Shown: positions 7,308-15,375 of the stretch, in pieces
Numbering within the stretch: the stretch's first letter is position 1
How the letters are laid out: each line of letters begins with the position of its first letter
Program-made: the position numbers and the translations under genes
The notes under the pieces: generated by a model
Told to the model about the DNA's origin: nothing
The model's database searches: none
What the model saw: only the letters and a program-made list of their open reading frames with translations
Source of the DNA: Anaerolineales bacterium
GTDB taxonomy: Bacteria; Chloroflexota; Anaerolineae; Anaerolineales; DRMV01
NCBI GenBank assembly: GCA_027026295.1
Contig: JALVOR010000374.1
Span: 1 to 22,809, forward strand
Direction of reading: 5' to 3'
DNA length: 22,809 nt

Positions 7308-9065
7308 ATGGCGACTTCGTTAGTAGATGCCGACAACCTATTGGCAATTGATGTAGGCAGCACCCACACGCGGGCAATGCTTTTTGACGCGGTGGAAGGC
7401 CGCTACCACCTGATTTCGGTGGGCGTTGCCATGACCACCGCGCGCGCCCCCCTCAACGACCTGCAGGAAGGCATTTACGAGGCCATTGAACAGATCCAAA
7501 AGGTGACTGGCCGCACGCTTCTCGACGTCAACGGGCAACTTGTGGTGCCTTCGGAAGGCGCCGCCGGTGTTGACCATGTCGCCATCACCCTGTCGGCAGG
7601 CAAGCCGCTGCAGGTCATTGTGGCAGGCGTGTTGCCGGAGGTTTCCCTGCAAAGCGCCCGCAAACTGGCAATGACCATTTACAGCAACATCCGGGCGCAG
7701 ATTCACCTCAACGACCGCCTGCAAACCGAGGGGCGCATCAATGCCATCGTAAAAGCCCACCCCGATGCCATCATCCTCGCGGGCGGTTCCGACAACGGCT
7801 CAAAGCAGGCGGTGCTACAAATTGCCGAAGCCGTTGGGCTGGCAACTTATCTGATCCCGCAGGGTGAACGCCCAGAAATCCTTTATGCAGGCAACGCCGC
7901 CCTGCGCAAGCAAATCGGCAAACTGCTGGAAGACCTCGCGCCGCTGCATATTGCCCCCAACTTGCGCCCGGAAATATCCCAGGAGCAAATCGTTCCCGCC
8001 CAGGAAGCATTGCTGAAAATCTTCCGCAATGTGCGGCAACGGCAAATGCCAGGCTTGCAAGACTTCCTCATCCCTCTCGCGGGGCACAGCACCCTTTACC
8101 CCACCACATTTGGCCTGGGGCGCATGATTGGGTTCCTCAGCCGCGTTTACGACCCTTCGAAGGGCGTGCTGGGCGTCGACGTAGGCTCCGAAGCCACCAC
8201 AGTGGCTGCTGCCTGGGGCGACGAAAGCATCCTCAAGACCTACACTTCCCTGGGGTTGGGAAGCAACCTGCCCGCGCTGCTCAGGCGAACTTCCGTTGAC
8301 CACATCGCCCGCTGGCTGCCCATTGGCATTTCACGCGAAGAAGTGGCCGATTACCTCTACAACAAGGCCGTCCACCCCGACAGTATTCCCATGACAACGG
8401 AAGACCTGGCAGTGGAACAGGCGCTCACCCGCCAGATTCTGCAGGTCGCGTTGCACCGTGCGTGGCGCGATTTTCCGGGGCACATCCGGCGGCGCTTTGG
8501 CGCACAATTGCCTTATTTCGAGCCGATTCTGGCTTCCGGCAGCGTCTTCTCCAAAGCGGCTTCGCCGGGGCAGGCGTTGCTCACGTTGCTGGATGGCATC
8601 CAGCCCAGCGGCATCACCACTTTCGTGATAGACACCAACAACCTGCTGCCCGCGCTGGGCGCTGCCGCCGACATGAACCCGATTCTGAGCGTGCAGGTGC
8701 TGGAATCCTACCATTTTCAGCCTTTAGCAACTGTCATCACGCCGGTGCATCACATCACCAAAACCGGCGTGCCCATCTTGCGCCTGGAAGTCGCCATCGA
8801 AGGCGGTCAAAGCGGCACGGTGGAAGTCAAAACCGGCACGCTCAAGGTCATCACCCTGCGGCCAGGGCAAGTCGCCCGCCTCAAAGTGCGCCCGCTGCGG
8901 CGCGCCGATGCAGGCTTCGGACCGGGACGACGCGGCACCATCACCGTCAACGGCAGCACCCTCGGCCTGATCATCGACGCCCGCGGGCGCCCGGTCATCC
9001 TGCCTTCCGACCCCGCGGCACGCATCGAACAAAACAACCATTGGTTACAAGTGCTCGGCGGTTAA
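7308..9065 (+). CDS. MutL-like (glutamate mutase L family) ASKHA ATPase
   Basis: This 585-residue protein has the layout of the glutamate mutase MutL family, actin-like ATPases found with adenosylcobalamin-dependent carbon-skeleton mutases. The first phosphate loop is AIDVGSTHTRAMLFD (from Asp15). The sequence IILAGGSDNGS (about 153-163) matches the family block usually written LAGGTDGG. The second phosphate loop is GVDVGSEATTVAAAW (289-303), where the family normally has DIGGATTD; here the trailing Asp is replaced, so nucleotide handling may differ. No mutase, cobalamin-binding protein or chaperone gene is in the window; its neighbours are membrane proteins. I chose the second of two adjacent ATG codons because GAGG (7300-7303) is then 4 nt away; the first, at 7305, would add one Met. 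This is not the DNA mismatch-repair MutL. The role here is unknown. Confidence 0.85.
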   Translation: MATSLVDADNLLAIDVGSTHTRAMLFDAVEGRYHLISVGVAMTTARAPLNDLQEGIYEAIEQIQKVTGRTLLDVNGQLVVPSEGAAGVDHVAITLSAGKPLQVIVAGVLPEVSLQSARKLAMTIYSNIRAQIHLNDRLQTEGRINAIVKAHPDAIILAGGSDNGSKQAVLQIAEAVGLATYLIPQGERPEILYAGNAALRKQIGKLLEDLAPLHIAPNLRPEISQEQIVPAQEALLKIFRNVRQRQMPGLQDFLIPLAGHSTLYPTTFGLGRMIGFLSRVYDPSKGVLGVDVGSEATTVAAAWGDESILKTYTSLGLGSNLPALLRRTSVDHIARWLPIGISREEVADYLYNKAVHPDSIPMTTEDLAVEQALTRQILQVALHRAWRDFPGHIRRRFGAQLPYFEPILASGSVFSKAASPGQALLTLLDGIQPSGITTFVIDTNNLLPALGAAADMNPILSVQVLESYHFQPLATVITPVHHITKTGVPILRLEVAIEGGQSGTVEVKTGTLKVITLRPGQVARLKVRPLRRADAGFGPGRRGTITVNGSTLGLIIDARGRPVILPSDPAARIEQNNHWLQVLGG

Positions 9066-9102
9066 GGCACAATTCTTGCAAGGGAAGTCCCAGGAGCACA
9101 AA

Positions 9103-10188
9103 ATGAAGTTCATCCGGCCTGTAACCCGCGTGACGCCTCTGGCAACCATAAAGCACAAGCGCTTGCTGCCGATAAGCGGGCGCGTGGTCGTCAATCAGGG
9201 ACAGGCAGTGAAAGCGCTAGAAACGGTTGCGGAGGCCATTGTGCAGCCCCGCTATCGGCTGATCAACGTGGCGCAGGCGTTGGACGTGCCTCGCGCAGAG
9301 GCCGATGATTACATCACCTGCCAGGCAGGTGATGTGGTGCACGAAAACGACATCCTGGCCGAAAAAGGCGGCTTGCTCCGCAAAGTCGTCCACTCTCCGA
9401 CAGATGGCGAAGTGCTGGTCGTAGGAGACGGACAAATATTGCTGCGGGAACATCTCCCGCCATGGGAACTGAAAGCAGGCATTCCGGGCAAAGTAACCGC
9501 TGTCTATACCGACCGCGGCGTAGAGATTACCACCATTGGCGCGGTGCTCGATGGCATCTGGGGCAACGGCAAAATCGGCTACGGGCTGGTGAAAATGCTC
9601 GGCGAATCGGGCAAGGATGCCATCACACCGGACATGCTGAATATCGAATTGCGCGGACTGGTTTTGGCAGGTGGACGGTTGGACAATCCTCGCGTCCTGG
9701 AACTCGCCGAAGGGCTTTCCACCCGGGCGCTCATCGTGGGCAGCATGCGGGCAGGGATGATTCCAGCGGCCAGGAAAGCCTCCTTCCCTGTGGTGGTGCT
9801 CGAGAGTTTTGGCGAAGGCGGCATGAGCGCCTCGGCATTTCGACTGTTGAGCACCAGCGAAAACCGCAACGCCGCCGTGGTGGGTGAAACCACCGATGTT
9901 TACGAAGCCACCCGCCCCGTCATCGTAATGCCGCTTTCCACCATCGAACAAGTGCCTCAAATTCCTGTGGCAGCGCCACTGCAAGAAGGGACGTTGGTGC
10001 GCATCGTCCGTGCGCCTTACCAGGGCGAGGTCGCCCGCGTAATTTCCCTGCCCAAGGGGCTGGCGCGCTTTCCCAACGGCGTGCGCGCCCCCGGCGTAGA
10101 AGTACGCCTGGAAAACGGCGAGCGAACCATAGTACCTGCCGCCAACGTGGAAGTTTTCGTACAATCATCACGCTCTGAACCCAATTGA
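9103..10188 (+). CDS. Unrecognised protein with lipoyl-like barrel and possible KOW-like C-terminus
   Basis: I cannot assign this 361-residue protein to a named family. The N-terminal third contains LPISGRVVVNQGQAVKALET and GDVVHENDILAEKGG...VHSPTDGEVLVV, a pattern like the hybrid barrels of lipoyl/biotinyl domains and RnfC-type proteins, but with no modifiable lysine motif. The middle part (about 140-290) has alternating strands and helices (LNIELRGLVLAGG, RALIVGSMRAGMIPAA, FPVVVLESFGEGGMS), reminiscent of a Rossmann-type fold. The last 60 residues (EGTLVRIVRAPYQGEVARV, then a loop and VEVRLENGERTIVPAANVEV) look like a small KOW or SH3-like barrel. AGGAG six bases before the ATG fixes the start. 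It lies between the MutL-like gene and the Thr-Pro-rich gene and is probably a soluble partner of the ATPase. Confidence 0.78.
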   Translation: MKFIRPVTRVTPLATIKHKRLLPISGRVVVNQGQAVKALETVAEAIVQPRYRLINVAQALDVPRAEADDYITCQAGDVVHENDILAEKGGLLRKVVHSPTDGEVLVVGDGQILLREHLPPWELKAGIPGKVTAVYTDRGVEITTIGAVLDGIWGNGKIGYGLVKMLGESGKDAITPDMLNIELRGLVLAGGRLDNPRVLELAEGLSTRALIVGSMRAGMIPAARKASFPVVVLESFGEGGMSASAFRLLSTSENRNAAVVGETTDVYEATRPVIVMPLSTIEQVPQIPVAAPLQEGTLVRIVRAPYQGEVARVISLPKGLARFPNGVRAPGVEVRLENGERTIVPAANVEVFVQSSRSEPN

Positions 10189-10199
10189 GGAGAAAGCCC

Positions 10200-10817
10200 A
10201 TGTCTTTCGACGATGAATCCACCCACATTTCCCCCTTCGACGAGCCCGTTGACGATTACGGTTTTGACGAAGACGACGAATTTTCAAAATCTCTTGACGC
10301 GGACGAAGGCGCTCCCGAACCAGCCAACAACAAAACCTTCATCATCGCTGTTGCCGGGCTGATTGGTTTTCTGGTCATCGCGATGGCCATGCTGGCGGCT
10401 TACGCTGTCTTCATCATGCCTTCCAAAAAACACGCCCGGGAAACCCAGGTTGCCCAAATCAACGCCCAAAACACCGCAATTGCCCAGGGGCTCACAGCAA
10501 CCGCGGAGGCAGCCGCGTGGACGCCAACGCCCACGGTGACGCCTTATCACACCCCGACGCCCACCCAATCACCCACGCCGACACTGGTCGTCGCGGTGGA
10601 ATCCACCCCCACACCTGGCAGCACACCTGCCATTGATGCCACGGCCTTTGCGCTTACGGCCACCGCAATTTATGCCACCAACGCGGCCGTTCCGTCACCT
10701 ACTTCGCTGAGCGATACGGGCATTGCCGACGGCGTAGGTTTGCCCGGCATGATAGCCATGGCGGTGCTGCTCATCGTTGTCATCTTCCTGGCGCGCCGCT
10801 TGCGACAGGCGATGTAA
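10200..10817 (+). CDS. Membrane-anchored Thr-Pro-rich protein with degenerate LPxTG-like tail
   Basis: This 205-residue protein has an acidic cytoplasmic N-terminus (DEPVDDYGFDEDDEF), a membrane helix at about 46-72 (TFIIAVAGLIGFLVIAMAML), and an external linker dominated by Thr-Pro pairs (TPTPTVTPYHTPTPTQSPTP). The C-terminus has the sequence LSDTG (170-174), a Gly-containing spacer, a second hydrophobic helix (IAMAVLLIVVIFLA) and basic residues (RRLRQAM). That layout is like a sortase LPxTG sorting signal but with Ser instead of Pro. The ATG is set by a strong GAGGAG 7 bp upstream, overlapping the stop of the previous gene. It is the last gene of the operon, 65 bp before a strong terminator. 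It might bridge the membrane and the cell surface, but no partner is known. Confidence 0.8.
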   Translation: MSFDDESTHISPFDEPVDDYGFDEDDEFSKSLDADEGAPEPANNKTFIIAVAGLIGFLVIAMAMLAAYAVFIMPSKKHARETQVAQINAQNTAIAQGLTATAEAAAWTPTPTVTPYHTPTPTQSPTPTLVVAVESTPTPGSTPAIDATAFALTATAIYATNAAVPSPTSLSDTGIADGVGLPGMIAMAVLLIVVIFLARRLRQAM

Positions 10818-10882
10818 CACCGGCAATTGTTCGTCCCGCTTGCAAAGCAGCGCGTTTGGGTTCAGCGCGTTCTGCCTTCTCA

Positions 10883-10915
10883 CATCCGCGAGGGTTGCCC
10901 TCGCGGATGGTTTTT
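10883..10915 (+). terminator. Rho-independent terminator of the eight-gene operon
   Basis: A perfect 12-bp stem (CATCCGCGAGGG with its complement 10898-10909) and a 3-nt loop are followed by GGTTTTT. It is 65 bp after the last stop codon of the operon. Confidence 0.92.
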
Positions 10916-10919
10916 AAAC

Positions 10920-10959
10920 AATCCCCGTCAGGCCACAAACCCTGGCGGGGATTGCATTT
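10920..10959 (+). terminator. Second hairpin after the operon terminator
   Basis: A 13-bp stem (10920-10932 with 10941-10953) contains one G-T wobble and an 8-nt loop, and is followed by GCATTT. The T-run is weak on both strands. It may reinforce the first terminator, or act for the minus-strand gene remnant to its right. Confidence 0.6.
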
Positions 10960-11020
10960 ACATGGGCTTGCTGGGGGAGCAAAAGAAGAACTTTTGTTCT
11001 TTTTATCACCTTTCCTAAAG

Positions 11021-11166
11021 TTACGACACCTGCGAAATCACCCGCTTGCGGCTGTGGCCGGCCACTTCCTTGACTTCCAGCAACACCCAGACGGGATGGG
11101 CACCTCGATTTCCTCACCCACAAGGGGCACGCACCGCCCGCAGGAACAACAGGCGGAAGAGAACAT
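11021..11166 (-). pseudogene. Candidate small Cys-rich frameshifted gene
   Basis: On the minus strand an ATG at 11166 opens a frame reading MFSSACCSCGRCVPLV then GEEIEVPIP. About 70 bases in, near 11093, the coding character moves to another frame, reading VWVLLEVKEVAGHSRKRVIS and ending at TAA (11021-11023). One added base in the GGG run of the plus strand near 11093-11095 would join the two halves into a protein of about 48 residues with a CCxCGRC cluster, possibly a small metal-binding protein. It may be a real frameshift, an assembly error in a homopolymer run, or chance. I do not recognise the family, and sequence upstream of the ATG shows further stops. Confidence 0.3.
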
Positions 11167-11185
11167 CAGGTTCTCAACGCGGCAC

Positions 11186-11205
11186 AGTGACGCCCGTCAC
11201 TTTTT
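11186..11205 (+). terminator. Weak hairpin with T-run upstream of the ABC-F gene
   Basis: AGTGAC and GTCACT form a 6-bp stem around a GCCC loop, followed by TTTT. It could be a weak terminator, an attenuator before the ABC-F gene, or a short palindromic protein-binding site. Confidence 0.3.
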
Positions 11206-11268
11206 CGAGCCACAAACCCTCGCTTGTGGTACCATTAGAAGCCTGACTTCCCGCTTTCGCGTTTTCCT

Positions 11269-13308
<2,040 letters not shown>

Positions 13309-13332
13309 CAACTGAAAACGGTTACGCGCCGA

Positions 13333-13364
13333 CAAAAAAACGGGAAGACCGCGATGGCCTTCCC
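13333..13364 (-). terminator. Rho-independent terminator of ilvE
   Basis: On the minus strand GGGAAGGCC and GGTCTTCCC form a 9-bp stem with one G-T pair around a 5-nt loop, followed by a run of seven T. It lies 24 bp after the ilvE stop. Read on the plus strand it is preceded rather than followed by the A/T run, so it acts mainly for ilvE. Confidence 0.9.
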
Positions 13365-13387
13365 ATCCATGTTGCAGGGGGTGAGTT

Positions 13388-14311
13388 TTACTCGTACACC
13401 GGCTCGTTCCACGCGCGGTACTTCGGCAACTTGCCGCGCACCACATCGTCGTACATCTGGCGCAATTTCGCCGTGATGGGGCCCATGGTGCCATCGCCCA
13501 CGGGGCGGTGGTCTACTTTGGTGACCGCGGTGACCTGGGCGGCGGTGCCGGTCATGAAGAGTTCGTCGCAGATGTAAACTTCGGTACGGTCGATGGGGCG
13601 TTCCACGACCTCGACGCCGAGTTCCTCTTTTGCCAACTGGATGATGGTGCGGCGGGTGATGCCTTCCAGGATGTTTTCGTAAACCGGCGGGGTAATCAGC
13701 ACGCCATCGCGCACCATGAAGATGTTTTCGGCGCTGCCTTCTGAAATGTGGCCGTCTTGCGTGAGCACCAGGGCCTCGTCGAAGCCCGCCCGCAGGGCAT
13801 CGGTTTTGATGAGCGCCGAGTTGACATAGGCGCCCGCAATCTTGCCGCGCGCCGGGATAGTGTTGTCGTCGATGCGCCGCCAGCCCGAAATGGTGACGTG
13901 CGCGCCGGTGTCGTTGCTCACATAGCGGCCAAAGGGCACGGTGAAGATGGTGATTTCGTCGGTCATGTCGTGGCATTTTACCCCGATCATCTCATCGGCC
14001 TTGTAGATGAGCGGGCGGATGTACATATCTTCATGGGCGTCTTCAGCGCGCAGCAGGTCTTTGAGCACCTGGGTAAGGCTCTCGGGGGTGTGGTCGAAGT
14101 TCATGCACAGCAAGCGCGCAGAGCGCAGCAGGCGCTTGAAATGGTCGTAAGGGCGAAAGATAAAAAGTTGCTTCTCATCTTCGTTCCAGTAAGCCCGCAC
14201 GCCGCCGAATGCTGCCGTGCCATAGTTGAGGGCATGGGTCATCACCCCCACTTTGGCCTCGGCATACGGCACAATTTTGCCCTCAAAGTAAGCGAATTTT
14301 GGAAGCGCCAT
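13388..14311 (-). CDS. ilvE: Branched-chain amino acid aminotransferase
   Basis: This 307-residue class IV (fold type IV) PLP enzyme interconverts leucine, isoleucine and valine with their 2-oxo acids, using glutamate/2-oxoglutarate, in the cytoplasm. The PLP lysine is Lys157 in GKIAGAYVNSALIK, close to Lys159 of the E. coli enzyme. The block GFDEALVLTQDGHISEGSAE and the phosphate-binding EGITRRTI (Gly-Ile-Thr) agree with the short, E. coli-like IlvE group. The usual length is about 300-310, so it is complete. A perfect AGGAGG lies 6 nt before the ATG at 14311 but only abuts the earlier in-frame ATG at 14317, so the later start (MALPKFAY) is preferred. A TATAAT at 14368-14373 and terminators on both sides make it a single-gene unit. 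Confidence 0.97.
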   Translation of the reverse strand: MALPKFAYFEGKIVPYAEAKVGVMTHALNYGTAAFGGVRAYWNEDEKQLFIFRPYDHFKRLLRSARLLCMNFDHTPESLTQVLKDLLRAEDAHEDMYIRPLIYKADEMIGVKCHDMTDEITIFTVPFGRYVSNDTGAHVTISGWRRIDDNTIPARGKIAGAYVNSALIKTDALRAGFDEALVLTQDGHISEGSAENIFMVRDGVLITPPVYENILEGITRRTIIQLAKEELGVEVVERPIDRTEVYICDELFMTGTAAQVTAVTKVDHRPVGDGTMGPITAKLRQMYDDVVRGKLPKYRAWNEPVYE

Positions 14312-14367
14312 CGTCATCCTCCTGTAAGAAATAGGGAACCGTCCACAACGCAGGTTTCAGTATGCAA

Positions 14368-14373
14368 ATTATA
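14368..14373 (-). promoter_or_regulatory. -10 box of ilvE
   Basis: A perfect TATAAT on the minus strand lies 57 bp upstream of the preferred ilvE start. The -35 region is poor at all usual spacings, so an activator might be involved. No leader peptide or T-box structure is evident in the short leader. Confidence 0.5.
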
Positions 14374-14408
14374 CCCCCAACAAAGGGAATAGCGCTCTGT
14401 TTGGCACA

Positions 14409-14451
14409 GAAAACAAAACAAGGCGGGTTCTCCCCGCCCCGTTTTGTTTTC
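14409..14451 (-). terminator. Long hairpin terminator, possibly bidirectional, downstream of the sdpI-like gene
   Basis: An 11-bp A/T-rich outer stem (GAAAACAAAAC with GTTTTGTTTTC) and a 6-bp GC inner stem (GGCGGG with CCCGCC) are separated by a 2x2 mismatch (AA against CC) and close on a 5-nt loop. The inner stem followed by T-rich sequence works on either strand. Since both neighbours are on the minus strand, it most likely ends the gntR/slipin/sdpI message and insulates ilvE. Confidence 0.85.
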
Positions 14452-14470
14452 GGCAGCCGACCTTAGAGTC

Positions 14471-14637
14471 TCTCCGAAAATTCTTTGCAGATTGTCACTG
14501 CGAGGCGGGCTGAGCAATGACGGAGCCCGCCGAAGCAGTTTCCTGGCCGATAAAAAGGGGGATCGCTTCGCCCCGGAGCCTGCGCCGAGCGCAGCGGGGG
14601 AGGCTCGCAATGACACCACCAGGATATTTTTCGGATA
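14471..14637. repeat. Short interspersed element with inverted ends (MITE/REP-like)
   Basis: The core 14493-14615 is bounded by TGTCACTGCGAG and the inverted TGTCATTGCGAG. Outside these, TCCGAAAA (14473-14480) and TTTTCGGA (14628-14635) also face each other at the same distances, giving 34-bp ends that match at 22 positions. The interior is GC-rich with small palindromic pieces (for example GGATCGCTTCG). The TGTCATTGCGAG end is one I know from short intergenic repeats in many bacteria. No coding potential or clear target duplication was found. Confidence 0.75.
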
Positions 14638-14642
14638 GCGTC

Positions 14643-15287
14643 TTATCCTTGTTTCCGCTCGCCAGCATAGGCAAAGTAAGAATAGACAACCACACCCACC
14701 ACGGTCAGCAACAGCACCGCCACGCCACCCCACAGCAAGGGCTGCCAAAACACTGCGCCCAGCACGAGCGCGCCGCTCAGGTAAAACCAGGGAGCCGCGA
14801 GGCGGTGGGTCTTCTGCCAAACCGTGGGGCTGGAAAGCGTCCACGGCGTGCGGATACCGACAAACCAGTTGGGCTGGGCACGCTGCACGAGCACACCTAC
14901 ACCGATGAACACCAACCCCAAGGCGGGGGCCAGCGCCTTTTCGATGGGTACCGGATGCCCCAGGTTCCACGCCAGCGACAACAAATGAACATACGCCAGG
15001 AAAGCCACCATACCGACCACAAAAGCATCGTAAACGCCGCGAAACGCCCGGTAGTTTTCCTTGCGGGGGTCAATGGCCGGCAAGAACCACAACAAGATTG
15101 CCAGCACAACGCTCATCAACGGCACCATCCAGGCACCCCAAAAGCGGGGCATGTAACCGTCAGGCTGCCCGCCCGTTCCCCAATGAGTTACCATCTGCAG
15201 CGGCAGGTGAGGGTATGCCCACATTGTCACGGCAATCACAATGACAAAGATCGCCACCATCGCCCACAGTGCTTTTTTGCTACCCAT
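14643..15287 (-). CDS. SdpI/DUF1648-family membrane protein
   Basis: This 214-residue membrane protein resembles the SdpI group, named after the Bacillus immunity protein against the SdpC toxin, though many members have no proven role. The N-terminal half has the DUF1648-type block HWGTGGQPDGYMPR after the first helix (ALWAMVAIFVIVIAVTMWAY). The C-terminal half has the SdpI block VGIRTPWTLSSPTVWQKTHR. Six membrane helices are likely. GGAGG five bases before the ATG at 15287 sets the start at MGSKKALW; an ATG 15 bp earlier overlaps that ribosome site and is unlikely. It is the last gene after gntR and the slipin gene, but the two parS-like sites separate it from the slipin gene. An immunity function is possible, but no toxin gene is nearby. 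Confidence 0.88.
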   Translation of the reverse strand: MGSKKALWAMVAIFVIVIAVTMWAYPHLPLQMVTHWGTGGQPDGYMPRFWGAWMVPLMSVVLAILLWFLPAIDPRKENYRAFRGVYDAFVVGMVAFLAYVHLLSLAWNLGHPVPIEKALAPALGLVFIGVGVLVQRAQPNWFVGIRTPWTLSSPTVWQKTHRLAAPWFYLSGALVLGAVFWQPLLWGGVAVLLLTVVGVVVYSYFAYAGERKQG

Positions 15288-15307
15288 ACATTCCTCCAGC
15301 ATGCCAA

Positions 15308-15323
15308 AGTTTCACGTGAAACA
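15308..15323. promoter_or_regulatory. parS: parS-like ParB-binding site 1
   Basis: AGTTTCACGTGAAACA matches the widely conserved chromosomal parS consensus TGTTTCACGTGAAACA at 15 of 16 positions, with a perfect 14-bp palindromic core. ParB loads here and spreads for chromosome segregation. It lies between the slipin and sdpI-like genes. Confidence 0.85.
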
Positions 15324-15338
15324 CACGCCAGGGCATTG

Positions 15339-15368
15339 TGCGGGGCGTTTCACGTGAAACACCCCGCA
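15339..15368. promoter_or_regulatory. parS: parS-like ParB-binding site 2, inside a longer inverted repeat
   Basis: CGTTTCACGTGAAACA (15346-15361) is a second 15/16 parS match, 38 bp from the first. It is framed by TGCGGGG and CCCCGCA, so the 30-bp segment is an inverted repeat apart from one unpaired position on each side. There is no T-run, so this is not a typical terminator of the slipin gene. Confidence 0.85.
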
Positions 15369-15375
15369 TGCCGGC

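Larger units (their letters stand above)
10818..11268. other. Intergenic stretch between the eight-gene operon and the ABC-F gene
   Basis: This 451-bp stretch holds the two operon-terminating hairpins (10883-10959), traces of a small decayed reading frame on the minus strand (11021-11166) and a small hairpin with a T-run (11186-11205). No convincing promoter or Shine-Dalgarno sequence was found for the ABC-F gene that follows, although TACCAT at 11230-11235 could act as a weak -10 box. Confidence 0.6.

Noticed and set aside
7308..9065. DNA mismatch-repair MutL
   Set aside because: There is no GHKL ATPase motif; the phosphate loops are actin-like, as in the glutamate mutase L family.
13748..14392. 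214-residue open frame on the plus strand
   Set aside because: It is antisense to ilvE, whose identity is certain, and crosses the ilvE ribosome site and promoter.
14468..14643. Target-site duplication around the repeat element
   Set aside because: Short words such as GTCT occur on both sides but not immediately next to the ends.
15339..15368. Rho-independent terminator after the slipin gene
   Set aside because: No T-run follows on either strand and the core is a parS palindrome, which explains the symmetry better.
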